Origin: an uncultured Oscillospiraceae bacterium
Lineage (GTDB): Bacteria; Bacillota; Clostridia; Oscillospirales; Acutalibacteraceae
Length of the DNA stretch: 64,000 nucleotides
Assembly (NCBI GenBank): GCA_949293315.1
Contig: CASFCH010000046.1
Location: 1 to 64,000 of the forward strand
Direction of reading: 5' to 3'
In this document: positions 28,110-36,752 of the stretch, piece after piece
How positions within the stretch are numbered: position 1 is the first letter of the stretch
Layout: each line of letters opens with the position of its first letter
Position numbers and translations under genes: made by a program
Notes under the pieces: model-generated
Told to the model about the DNA's origin: nothing
Database searches by the model: none
What the model saw: only the letters and a program-made list of their open reading frames with translations

Positions 28110-29120
28110 TCACATGATTTCGGAAATTTTGACCGGCCGGTGCTCCTCATACGATTTTTTAGCCGCCAGACCCATCAGCACCGGTTTGAGGCCGTCCATC
28201 ACGTTCAGGGGCGTCTCCTTATCGTGGACGATGGCGTCGATGAAAGCGGCGACTTCCTTCCCGTATGCATCCATGTACCGCTCCAGGAAGAAGAACAGGG
28301 GCTTCTCCCCGGTGACGCCGCCGGCGCCGCTGATCACGGTGGAGGACTGCGTATCATTGGCAATGGCCGCCATCCCCTCGGAGCCAAATACCTCCGCCCG
28401 CTGATCGTAGCCGTAGACGGCCTTCCGGCAGTTGTCGATCACGGCGATGGCGCCGTTCTCCATCTGCAGGGTGATCACCGCCGTATCGACGTCGCCCGCC
28501 TCTCCGATGGCCGGGTCCACGAGATTGGCGGCCTGCACATAGACCTCCGTGGCATCGCACCCGGCGAGGAAGCGCGCCATGTCAAAGTCATGGATCGTCA
28601 TATCCAGGAACATGCCGCCGGAAACCTTGACGTAGTCGATTCCGGGCGGCTCCGGGTCGCGGGATGTGATCTTGATGATCTCCGGTTTGCCGACCTTTCC
28701 CGCCGCGACCGCCTGCTGCAGCGCCTCAAAGTTGTGGTCAAAGCGCCGGTTGAAGCCCACCTGATATTTCAGGCCCGTCCCCTCGAGCGCCTGAACAACT
28801 TCACGGATCTTTGCCACGTCGTGGTCAATGGGCTTTTCGCAGAACACATGCTTCCCGGCCCGGATCGCCTCCAGAGAGATGGGGGAATGCGTGTCCGTGG
28901 AGGAACAGATCAGCACTGCGTCGATCTCCGGATCGTCCATGATCTCATGGTAATCCCTGGTGGTCTTCTCCACGCCCATACGCTTTGCCCACGCGGCTGT
29001 CTCCTCCGTCAAAAAGGGATCCGCCACCGTCTTGATCGCCGCGTCCGGGACGCGGGTCGTAATGCTGGTGATATGTACCTTTCCGATTCGGCCCGCGCCG
29101 ATGATACCTACCTTGATCAT
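28110..29120 (-). CDS. iolG: myo-Inositol 2-dehydrogenase
   Basis: It oxidises myo-inositol to scyllo-inosose with NAD+, the first step of the pathway. The Rossmann motif GIIGAGRIGKVH is at the N-terminus, followed by CEKPI with the catalytic Lys. The Gfo/Idh/MocA C-terminal domain is complete (336 residues). The start at ATG 29120 follows GGAG. It lies between the iron alcohol dehydrogenase gene and iolE. Confidence 0.95.
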   Translation of the reverse strand: MIKVGIIGAGRIGKVHITSITTRVPDAAIKTVADPFLTEETAAWAKRMGVEKTTRDYHEIMDDPEIDAVLICSSTDTHSPISLEAIRAGKHVFCEKPIDHDVAKIREVVQALEGTGLKYQVGFNRRFDHNFEALQQAVAAGKVGKPEIIKITSRDPEPPGIDYVKVSGGMFLDMTIHDFDMARFLAGCDATEVYVQAANLVDPAIGEAGDVDTAVITLQMENGAIAVIDNCRKAVYGYDQRAEVFGSEGMAAIANDTQSSTVISGAGGVTGEKPLFFFLERYMDAYGKEVAAFIDAIVHDKETPLNVMDGLKPVLMGLAAKKSYEEHRPVKISEIM

Positions 29121-29175
29121 TTTAAACTCCTTCCCCTGCGTATGCAGGCAGTTTTTTGAGGCGGCCCGCCGCCGT

Positions 29176-30327
29176 TTACCACAGTTTTTTATAGATTTCC
29201 CGGACGTCGGCCTCCGTGACCTCCCGCAGGGTGTTCTGCGGGCTGCCGCTGGCCATGGCGTCGTGCGCCATCTTGTCGATCGCCTGGAAAAACGCCTCCC
29301 GGTCGATCCCGTACGCCTCCAGCGTGGGGATCTCCAGTTGGCAGAGCATCTCCCCGATTGCGGCGAGGAATTTCTCCGCCGCCGCCTGATCCGGATCGCC
29401 GTCCCCGGCCACACCCACGGCGCGCCCAAGCTCTGCAAATCGGCCATAGGCGCCCGGCAGGGCGAAGGTGAGGCACGCATGCATCAGCATGGCGTTGGAG
29501 ATGCCGTGCGGGACATGGAACAGGGCGCCGATGGGGCGGCTCATCCCGTGGATAATGGTGACGGAGGCGTTGTTGAACGCGATCCCCGCCTCCAGCGCCG
29601 CCACGGACATCTGTACCCGCGCCTCCTCATTGCGGCCGTCCCGATACGCCGTGGGCAGATTGCGGAAGATCCGCCTGACCGCCGAAAGAGCAAAGGTGTC
29701 CGACAGCGTCTGTGCCCGCCGGGAGGTATAGGCCTCCACCGCGTGGCACAGGGCATCCAGCCCGGTGGCCGCCGTGACCGCGGGCGGCGCCGTCATGGTG
29801 AACTGCGGGTCGATGACCGCCAGCTGCGGCAGGAGCACCGGCCCTTTTAAAAGCATTTTGATATCCCTTTCCGTATCCGTGATGATGGTGAACTGCGTGG
29901 CCTCCGATCCGGTGCCGGCCGTGGTGGGGATCGCCGCCATGGGGGGCATTTCCACATCGATGACCTTCCCCATATAGTCCGCAATTTTCCCGCCGTGCGC
30001 CGCAAGGGAACCGATGGCCTTCATCGCGTCCATGGGGCTCCCGCCGCCGAGCGCCACCATAAAGTCACAGTTTCCCTCCCGGTATGCCCGCAGCCCGGCC
30101 TCGATCATTTGATCCGTCGGCTCTCCTGTAATTCCGGAAAAGACGCTGTAGGCCACGCCCTGATTTTTCAGCGCCGCCTCCACCTTGGCGCAGTTCCCGA
30201 GGTCGATCATAACCGGATCGGTGACGATCAATGCCCGGGTACCCATTGCCCGAAGCGCCGGCTCCGCCATCTGAAGGGCGCCCGCCCCGGAGATGATGCG
30301 GCCCGGTACCATAAATTCTCTTGCCAT
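29176..30327 (-). CDS. Iron-containing alcohol dehydrogenase within inositol operon
   Basis: A group III metal alcohol dehydrogenase (383 residues). NAD-binding GGGSPMD and TTAGTGSE, and metal-ligand segments GLDALCHAVEAY and HGMSRPIGALFHVPHG are visible. Inositol operons of Bacillus do not normally contain this family. No IolA (methylmalonate-semialdehyde dehydrogenase) is present here, so the likely role is reduction of malonic semialdehyde to 3-hydroxypropionate, which would also recycle the NADH made by IolG. That assignment is inference from context. Another alcohol or aldehyde of the pathway is possible. Confidence 0.85.
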   Translation of the reverse strand: MAREFMVPGRIISGAGALQMAEPALRAMGTRALIVTDPVMIDLGNCAKVEAALKNQGVAYSVFSGITGEPTDQMIEAGLRAYREGNCDFMVALGGGSPMDAMKAIGSLAAHGGKIADYMGKVIDVEMPPMAAIPTTAGTGSEATQFTIITDTERDIKMLLKGPVLLPQLAVIDPQFTMTAPPAVTAATGLDALCHAVEAYTSRRAQTLSDTFALSAVRRIFRNLPTAYRDGRNEEARVQMSVAALEAGIAFNNASVTIIHGMSRPIGALFHVPHGISNAMLMHACLTFALPGAYGRFAELGRAVGVAGDGDPDQAAAEKFLAAIGEMLCQLEIPTLEAYGIDREAFFQAIDKMAHDAMASGSPQNTLREVTEADVREIYKKLW

Positions 30328-30351
30328 AGTTACTCCTTTCCCGCCGGAATC

Positions 30352-31137
30352 CTAAAATTCCGCGTCGTGCAGCCAGACATAGCGCTCATCCTCACAGCGG
30401 TCCGTCTGAAGCCAGGGGTTGCCGTCCAGATGGCGGATCATCCAGCAGGTGTACATCTGGAACCCGGGCGCGACGGCCTGCGGATGCAGCGCCCCTCCCG
30501 GAATCGCGGAAAAGCTCCCGTCCACGCTCTTGAACACCTGATCGCCCACAAAGCTGGCGCCGAACCCCTCCGGCCGGTCGAACTTAAAATAATAGGTCTC
30601 CGGCTGCGGATGGCGGTGCGGCAGATAACCGGACCAGTTGCCGCGGTCGTTGAGCACCTCGCCGAGCACCATATTGGAGTACGGGGCGATATCGTGATCG
30701 AAAATGGTGTTGACCCGCCGCTTGGCCACATTGCCGAATTTTCCGACGCAGGAGTAGCCCCAGGGGGCGTCCTCCGGGCAGTACAGACGCGCGGGGAATT
30801 CCCGCTCATTTTTTGTGCACTGGACGAGGATCTCCGCCGCAGTGTCCGCGAGCACCTCCACCGCCGTGCCGGTGCACACATGCAGGCACCACGGCCCCTG
30901 TGTAAATACATCCTGACGGCTGACCGTTTTCTCCCCGCCGTCCCAGCGATAGGTGATGCGGCCCTGCAGCAGCAGCACGGCCATCTCCTCCCCCGTCCGC
31001 CAGAAATTGCGCGTCTGGCCGGGGGTCATCCGATAGACCCGGATATCCATCATCATATCGCGATAGTCGTTGTCGTACGTGGTGAGGATCTGTTCACCGT
31101 TTGCATCAAATTCGGGATAACCGAACACCTTTCCCAT
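30352..31137 (-). CDS. iolB: 5-deoxy-glucuronate isomerase
   Basis: It converts 5-deoxy-D-glucuronate to 2-deoxy-5-keto-D-gluconate. A bicupin of 261 residues with the metal-site block YLPHRHPQPETYYFKFD and later GGALHPQAVAPG. It follows iolD. Confidence 0.95.
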   Translation of the reverse strand: MGKVFGYPEFDANGEQILTTYDNDYRDMMMDIRVYRMTPGQTRNFWRTGEEMAVLLLQGRITYRWDGGEKTVSRQDVFTQGPWCLHVCTGTAVEVLADTAAEILVQCTKNEREFPARLYCPEDAPWGYSCVGKFGNVAKRRVNTIFDHDIAPYSNMVLGEVLNDRGNWSGYLPHRHPQPETYYFKFDRPEGFGASFVGDQVFKSVDGSFSAIPGGALHPQAVAPGFQMYTCWMIRHLDGNPWLQTDRCEDERYVWLHDAEF

Positions 31138-31159
31138 TCAAAAATCCCTCCGATCATTC

Positions 31160-33091
31160 TCAATAGGCTCTGGACTCGCTGCGCCCCTTCAGGACGTCCG
31201 CACAGGCCTCGCGGACGCTCTCCTTCCGCGAGGTGGTGGCGATGCCCACATTCCACCAGGACTCATAGCCGTCCGTCATGGTCTTGGGCAGCACTTTGAG
31301 GTCGAACAGACAGGCGACCGTCTGCTTTTTGGCGTCCTCCAATGCATCCACCAGCTCCTGAATCGTCCGGCAGGTGTAGCTCTTCAGGCCGTAGCCCTCG
31401 CCGATCTTCGCGTAGTCGACGGGGATCAGGTCCCCGGTGGGCTTTTTCCCGTCCGTGTAGCGGAACTCCGTGGCCAGGCTGCCGATGCCGTTGTTCATCT
31501 CCAGATTATTGATGCAGCCGAACCCGCAGTTGTCAAAAATCAGGATATTGACCTTTTGGCGCTCCTGCATGATCGTCATGATCTCACTGTGCATCATCTG
31601 GAAGCTGGAGTCCCCAACCACGCAGTAGACCTCGTGCTCCGGCTCCGCCATCTTTACGCCGAGGGTGGCCGCGACCTCATACCCCATGCAGGAGTAGCCG
31701 TACTCCGCATGGTAGCCGCCGCGCTTGTCGGTGCGCCACATGCGCTGCATGCAGCTGGGCAGGGAACCGCCCGCCGTGATGATCGTGGCATCCGGATCAA
31801 TGGTGCGGTTGATCGCCGCCAGCGCCGCGGTCTGGGTGATCGTGCCGTGCGTCATTTTGACAAATTCGGGAATCGTTCGGGGGTCCCGCGCCCTGATCAG
31901 CGGCTCAAAGTCCTCCCCCGTATATGCAATGGCGCCCAGCCGTTCAAGCTCTTCCTCCCACGCCTTTTTGGCGCGTGCGATCTCATCCGTATAGGCGGCG
32001 TGATATCCTCTCCCGCGCAGTTTTTCGGCCAGCGCCTCCACGGTCGCCTTCGCGTCCCCCACCGCCTTGACCGCGTCCATCTTATAGGCGTGGAAGCGGC
32101 TATTGTTGATGGTGACAAACTTCACGTCGTCCCGCCGGAACAGGTGCTTGGAGCTGGTGGTGAAGTCGGAGAGCCGGGACCCGATCGCGATGACCACATC
32201 CGCGTCCTTTGCGATGATGTTGGAGGCGTACGTCCCTGTCACGCCGATCCCGCCCAGGCAGCAGGGATGGCTGCTCTTGCAGGCGCTCTTACCGCCCTGC
32301 GTCTCCCCAAAGGGGATCCCGAACTCCTCGCAGAAGTTCTCGACCGTCTCCCCGGCCTCCGAATAACGGACGCCGCCGCCGACGATCACCAGCGGCTTTT
32401 TGGCCTGTGCGATCACCGACGCGATATCCTCCAATTCCTCCTCCACCGCCGCAGGCCGCGTGATGCGGTGGACCCGCTTTTGGAAGAAATACGCCGGGAA
32501 GTCAAAGGACTCCCCCTCCACATCCTGACACAGCGCGATACAGCACGCACCCGTCTCCGCCGGATCAGTCAGCACACGCATGGCGTTGATCAGGGCGGTC
32601 ATGACCATCTCCGGCCGGGTGATGCGGTCCCAGTACTTACACACCGGGCGAAACGCGTCATTGGTCGTGACGGCCAGGCTGCTGCTCTGCTCGAGCTGCT
32701 GCAGCACCGGGTCCGGCTGCCGGGAGGCGAACGTGTCTGACGGGAATACGAGCAGCGGGAGATTGTTCACCGTGGCCGTAGCGCACGCCGTGACCATATT
32801 GGCCGCCCCCGGCCCGATGGAGGAGGCGCAGGCGATGATCCGCCTGCGGTTATTCTGCTTGGCAAAGGCGATGGCCGCGTGGCACATGCCCTGCTCATTC
32901 CGGCCCTGGAGCACCTTCAGCTCCCCGGGATCGGTGTCGAGCGCCTCCCCGAGGCCCACGGCGATCCCGTGCCCAAAGATTGTAAAAAAGCCCTCCACGA
33001 ACTTGGTCTCCACGCCGTCCATGGAGACGTACTGGTTATCGAGAAAACGCACGATCGCCTGTGCAGTCGTCATGCGAACAGTCTTTTGCAT
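31160..33091 (-). CDS. iolD: 3D-(3,5/4)-trihydroxycyclohexane-1,2-dione hydrolase
   Basis: A thiamine-diphosphate enzyme that opens the cyclohexane ring to 5-deoxy-glucuronate. Three domains are seen: the N-terminal pyrimidine-binding domain with FGHGIAVGLGEAL, a central domain, and the C-terminal TPP domain with GDSSFQMMHSEI ... DNCGFGCIN. It has 643 residues, the full IolD length. It is the second gene after iolC. Confidence 0.96.
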   Translation of the reverse strand: MQKTVRMTTAQAIVRFLDNQYVSMDGVETKFVEGFFTIFGHGIAVGLGEALDTDPGELKVLQGRNEQGMCHAAIAFAKQNNRRRIIACASSIGPGAANMVTACATATVNNLPLLVFPSDTFASRQPDPVLQQLEQSSSLAVTTNDAFRPVCKYWDRITRPEMVMTALINAMRVLTDPAETGACCIALCQDVEGESFDFPAYFFQKRVHRITRPAAVEEELEDIASVIAQAKKPLVIVGGGVRYSEAGETVENFCEEFGIPFGETQGGKSACKSSHPCCLGGIGVTGTYASNIIAKDADVVIAIGSRLSDFTTSSKHLFRRDDVKFVTINNSRFHAYKMDAVKAVGDAKATVEALAEKLRGRGYHAAYTDEIARAKKAWEEELERLGAIAYTGEDFEPLIRARDPRTIPEFVKMTHGTITQTAALAAINRTIDPDATIITAGGSLPSCMQRMWRTDKRGGYHAEYGYSCMGYEVAATLGVKMAEPEHEVYCVVGDSSFQMMHSEIMTIMQERQKVNILIFDNCGFGCINNLEMNNGIGSLATEFRYTDGKKPTGDLIPVDYAKIGEGYGLKSYTCRTIQELVDALEDAKKQTVACLFDLKVLPKTMTDGYESWWNVGIATTSRKESVREACADVLKGRSESRAY

Positions 33092-33126
33092 TGCATCCGC
33101 GCTCCTTTCCTCATGGTAAACAAAAA

Positions 33127-34161
33127 TCAGACCCGGGCGACCATCTCGCCGTATTTTTCCTTTTCCTCCCGGATAAAGGCTCGCACCGCGTCCGGCCCCG
33201 GCAAATCGTCCGAACAGTTGTTGCTGCGCACCATCATGGAGGCCTCCGCGGAGCCAAACTCCAGGCAGTCGAGCAGCTCCCAGCCGCTATACAGGCCGTA
33301 CAGGAAGCCGGCGCCGTAGCCGTCGCCGCCGCCAAAGCCCTTGCGCGCCTCCACGGGGAAGGGCTTGATGCTGAACTTCTGCCCGTCGCAGGTATAGGCG
33401 GTGGAGCCCTGCATGCCGTGTTTGATCACGACGATCTTCGCATTCCGCCCGTGCCAGTAGGCCGCGCTCTGCTCGTCTGTCATGCCCGGCTGAATCAGCT
33501 TTTCCGTGAGGTCGAACTCCTCCCGCGAGCCCATGATGATGTCCGCCTCCTTGGCGATGGTGGAATAGTAGACGGAAATCTCATCCCTGTTTTTCCAGTT
33601 GTACGCCCTGTAATCAATATCAAAGATCAGGACGGTTCCGTTCTTTTTGGCGAGCATCATCGCCTTGATGGCCGCCTCGCGGGACGGGCTCTCCGCCAGA
33701 GAGGTGCCGGAGATCAAAAGCGCTTTTGTATGCTTGATATAGTCCTCGTCAATGTCATCCACGCTCAGCTGCAGGTCCGCAATGCAGTTGCGGTACATCA
33801 GAATGCTGCTCTCCGAGGGGGAGAGCATCTCCGTGAATGTAAGACCCAGCTTCTGCCCGCCGGTACACTTTGTGACATGCGTGGTATCGATCCCCTGCTC
33901 GTTAAAATAATCGACCACATACTCGCCAAACTGGTCGTCGGACACCTTGCCGATGAAGCCGGCTTTCAGCCCGTGACGGGTGACGCCCACGGCGATATTG
34001 GCCGGAGAGCCGCCCACGAACTTTTCAAACATGTGGACCTTTTTCAGCGGCTTGAACTCCTCCTTCACCTGATCGTTGTACGCCGGGTTAAAGTCGATGG
34101 CCACCCTGCCCAGCAGGACGATATCCATCGGCCTGGACCGGTCAAATTCTACATACTTCAT
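33127..34161 (-). CDS. iolC: 5-dehydro-2-deoxygluconokinase
   Basis: It phosphorylates 2-deoxy-5-keto-D-gluconate before aldolase cleavage. A PfkB/ribokinase-fold protein of 344 residues; GGSPANIAVGVTRHGLKAGFIG is the N-terminal substrate motif. The catalytic Asp sits in GGGDGYGAGFLYGL, a variant of GAGDxFxxGF. It is the first gene after the operon promoter; GGGAGG precedes ATG. Confidence 0.95.
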   Translation of the reverse strand: MKYVEFDRSRPMDIVLLGRVAIDFNPAYNDQVKEEFKPLKKVHMFEKFVGGSPANIAVGVTRHGLKAGFIGKVSDDQFGEYVVDYFNEQGIDTTHVTKCTGGQKLGLTFTEMLSPSESSILMYRNCIADLQLSVDDIDEDYIKHTKALLISGTSLAESPSREAAIKAMMLAKKNGTVLIFDIDYRAYNWKNRDEISVYYSTIAKEADIIMGSREEFDLTEKLIQPGMTDEQSAAYWHGRNAKIVVIKHGMQGSTAYTCDGQKFSIKPFPVEARKGFGGGDGYGAGFLYGLYSGWELLDCLEFGSAEASMMVRSNNCSDDLPGPDAVRAFIREEKEKYGEMVARV

Positions 34162-34180
34162 TGCGCAACCTCCCTGTTTT

Positions 34181-34211
34181 GCGTGCTTTTTAAAGATGCG
34201 TGCTTTTAAAA
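34181..34211 (-). promoter_or_regulatory. Tandem GCGTGC operator-like boxes downstream of iol promoter
   Basis: Two copies of GCGTGCTTTT(T)AAA start at 34181 and 34198, 17 bases apart, between the -10 and the iolC SD. Three more GCGTGC cores on the other strand lie at 34233, 34342 and 34355. They are probable binding sites for the adjacent LacI-type regulator, which is an inference. Confidence 0.55.
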
Positions 34212-34226
34212 GTGTTTTCCGCGTTC

Positions 34227-34255
34227 ATAGTAGCACGCTTTCCGGCTTTCATCAA
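34227..34255 (-). promoter_or_regulatory. Promoter of the iol operon
   Basis: On the minus strand TTGATG (34250-34255) and TACTAT (34227-34232) are 17 bases apart. One GCGTGC core (34233-34238) lies in the spacer, so a bound repressor would block polymerase. Confidence 0.7.
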
Positions 34256-34363
34256 GAGATCCGCAACAATCTTCTAAAAATTCCACAGTCTGAATATTTT
34301 TTAGTGTCTTTTTTATCAAAAGCGGCAATAAAAGAAAAAACGCACGCAAAAAATGCACGCGTC

Positions 34364-35389
34364 TTAAAGGTTGTATTTTGTTTTGATCCGGATCTCCGTA
34401 AACAGGTGCTCCCGCTCCGGTTTTTGCCCCCGGACGAGCAGATCCGCCAGAATGTGGGGCGGCCGATAGCCCTGAACATATCCGTTCTGATCAATCAGAA
34501 AGTCGGCCGTTCCCTCCCTCAAAATCGCCTCATTCTTGGGGGTCTGGTCATAGATGACCACATAGGGACGCCGGTCCAGCTTCAGCTTTCCAAAGGCATT
34601 TGCAATTCCCGCCTGCCCGCCCGAGGCCACCAGAATGCCGCCGATCCCCGCGGTGGACATCATCGCGCTCTCGATGATCCGCTCCACCTCCGATGTCTCG
34701 TCAAAGCTGCCGTGGACACCGGCGATTTCAAGGCCGGGAAAACTGTTTTTCACCTCGTCCACGAACCCGTCCACGCGCTGATTGTCCACATGATTGCTGA
34801 AATAGCCCGTGATGATCAGCACCTTGCCGCTGCCCCGCATCATCATGCCCAGCAATCCCGCCGCCGTCCGCCCGCTCCTGCGGTTATCCATCCCGACAAA
34901 GCAGAGGCGGTTTGTCCCCACGATATCGGAGTTAAAGGTGACTACGGGGATGTTCCGGCCATCGATCAGGTCGTTGAGCTTTTTCCGGATGCGCGCACAC
35001 TCCACCGGCATGATCGCCAATCCGCCGATCCCCTGCGCCTCCAATTCTTCGATCGCCCGCAGCTGCTCCGCCTCATCCACGGACATGCCCTCTTTCAAAA
35101 TCACTTCAATCCCCCGGTAGCGCAGCTCCTCCGCCGCCCGGCGGATGCCGCGGTTCACCTCCAGCATAAAGGAGGAACGCGCCAGCTGGGTCACGACGCC
35201 GATCCTGACCTTTCCCCGTGCCGTGCGCCCCTTGCCGTGCGCTTTGGGCACATAGCCCATTTCGGCCGCCAGCTTTAAAATCTGCTCCGCCCGCTGCGGG
35301 GCAATGCGCCCCCTGCCGTTGAGCGCACGGTCCACCGTCCCGCGGGAGACGCCCGCTCGCTCTGCGATCTGCTTGATCGTCACCGCCAC
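34364..35389 (-). CDS. LacI/PurR-family regulator, likely of inositol operon
   Basis: The N-terminal helix-turn-helix (IKQIAERAGVSRGTVDRALNGRG, about 4-27) is followed by a hinge and a periplasmic-binding-protein-like sensor domain to residue 341. The first residues after the hinge are unusually basic (KAHGKGRTARGKVR). It starts at GTG 35389 after GGAGGAGG. It is immediately upstream of and co-oriented with iolC, with the promoter and operator boxes between them. Bacillus uses a DeoR-type IolR and proteobacteria an RpiR type, so this is a different control scheme. The inducer, perhaps an inositol intermediate, is not known. Confidence 0.88.
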   Translation of the reverse strand: MAVTIKQIAERAGVSRGTVDRALNGRGRIAPQRAEQILKLAAEMGYVPKAHGKGRTARGKVRIGVVTQLARSSFMLEVNRGIRRAAEELRYRGIEVILKEGMSVDEAEQLRAIEELEAQGIGGLAIMPVECARIRKKLNDLIDGRNIPVVTFNSDIVGTNRLCFVGMDNRRSGRTAAGLLGMMMRGSGKVLIITGYFSNHVDNQRVDGFVDEVKNSFPGLEIAGVHGSFDETSEVERIIESAMMSTAGIGGILVASGGQAGIANAFGKLKLDRRPYVVIYDQTPKNEAILREGTADFLIDQNGYVQGYRPPHILADLLVRGQKPEREHLFTEIRIKTKYNL

Positions 35390-35563
35390 AACGCCTCACC
35401 TCCTCCATTAAAAATCCGAATTCAGCGCCATGCGCCGCTTTTGTTCAGTCCCATCATACCGGCGCCCACTCCGGCGAAAATTCCTGAACCTGAAATTAAA
35501 GGAATAATCGCCGTATGGCGATCCCATTGCCCGGCTCAGCTCGAAAAAAACTCAACCGGATTT

Positions 35564-36376
35564 TTACAATTTTTCGCCGATATACATGGCGTGCTCCGAA
35601 TAGGAGAGCAGCTCCGGCACTTCTAAAAACATTTTTCCGACCTGGATCCAGCGATCGAACTCTTCCCGGCTCCTCGTCACAATGTCAAGCCTGTTCGGGC
35701 CTAAGATCCCCTCCTGCCCGAACAGCGACAGCTTCTTTAGCGGGAACTGCTCCATAAAGGGGAGGATATTGTTTTGGTGGAAGAAACAGGTACTGGTAAA
35801 CGCCGGGCCGGTGTAATTCTCCCCGGTGAGGACCTGATCGAAGGCGGCTCTCGTCTCCGGATTGCCAAAGTCCTCCATGATAACGCCCGCATTTTGCAAA
35901 TTGTAAAGGACCCCTGCAAACAGCAGAATAAAGGAGACATACAATTTTCCGCCGGGCTTTAAATGGGAAAGGGCGACCGAAACCGCCTTCTTCTGCTCCG
36001 CATCTTCCTTTAAGTGATAGAGGGGGCCCATGAGGAAAACATGGTCAAACTGTCCTAAATCAAGCGCATCCAATTCCAGACAGTTTTTGGCAAAAGCAGA
36101 AAAGGTGACGTTTCTCTCCTTCGCCTTTTCCTTTGCCAGCGCAATGTTCCCCTCCGATAAATCGACCAGGGTCACATCGCATCCCTTTTGCGCAAAATGA
36201 ATGCTGTACCGTCCGGGGCCGCCCCCGATATCCAAAATCCGGTCGCCCGGTCTGATCCAACGCTCCATCATATAGGTGGTGAACAAAAACTCAAACGGGT
36301 TGTCCGCGAGCCGCTCCCATTCCCTGACCGCGTTTTCGTCGTAATACGCTTGAACCGTTTCCCATTCTTTCCTCAT
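35564..36376 (-). CDS. Class I SAM-dependent methyltransferase
   Basis: A small-molecule-type methyltransferase of 270 residues. The SAM-binding motif I reads RILDIGGGPGRYSIHFA and motif II acidic VTLVDLSEGNIALA; MGPLYHL follows. The start ATG 36376 (MRKEWETVQ) is preceded by AGGAGG; the frame is open upstream without an SD. The substrate is unknown. It follows the small protein at 36447-36683 and probably shares its transcript. Confidence 0.85.
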   Translation of the reverse strand: MRKEWETVQAYYDENAVREWERLADNPFEFLFTTYMMERWIRPGDRILDIGGGPGRYSIHFAQKGCDVTLVDLSEGNIALAKEKAKERNVTFSAFAKNCLELDALDLGQFDHVFLMGPLYHLKEDAEQKKAVSVALSHLKPGGKLYVSFILLFAGVLYNLQNAGVIMEDFGNPETRAAFDQVLTGENYTGPAFTSTCFFHQNNILPFMEQFPLKKLSLFGQEGILGPNRLDIVTRSREEFDRWIQVGKMFLEVPELLSYSEHAMYIGEKL

Positions 36377-36446
36377 GTTGACCGCCTCCTTCGTTGTGTT
36401 TTGGGGGCTTGCAGCCACTTCCTCGCCCAGACAGCCTCCCATCCGT

Positions 36447-36683
36447 TTATCCCTTTTTCGACTGCGCCAGCAGCTCCTGCGCGCGGTCATAATCCTTCCT
36501 CCTGACGTAGATGGAGCAGGTACGGCGCTGGCTCTCATTCGGGATATAGCCGCGCTCCGAACGGGCGGAGAGCTGATCCGGGTACACACTGGTGGTGGAG
36601 ATGCCGTTTTCTCGGAGGAGGCCGCGGATGCGCGCCTCCTCCTCGATCGAATACGTCACTGTCAGCTCCTTTTTAAAAAGCAT
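36447..36683 (-). CDS. Small conserved-type hypothetical protein (78 aa)
   Basis: I do not recognise the family with certainty. The protein has a beta-alpha pattern (KKELTVTYSIEEEARIRGLLRENGI, then RRTCSIYVRRKDYDRAQELLAQ) resembling DUF2007-like or ferredoxin-fold signal domains. AGGAGG precedes the ATG by six bases. It lies between a terminator and the methyltransferase gene. Confidence 0.7.
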   Translation of the reverse strand: MLFKKELTVTYSIEEEARIRGLLRENGISTTSVYPDQLSARSERGYIPNESQRRTCSIYVRRKDYDRAQELLAQSKKG

Positions 36684-36710
36684 CCAATCCCCTCCTGATC
36701 TGAAAAATCA

Positions 36711-36752
36711 AAGCGGGCGCGCCGCGCATTTCACCCTGCGGCGCGCCCGCTT
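36711..36752 (-). terminator. Terminator after ileS-NYN operon
   Basis: AAGCGGGCGCGCCGC (36711-36725) and its complement (36738-36752) form a perfect 15-bp stem immediately after the NYN gene stop; T-rich sequence follows on both sides. Confidence 0.85.
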
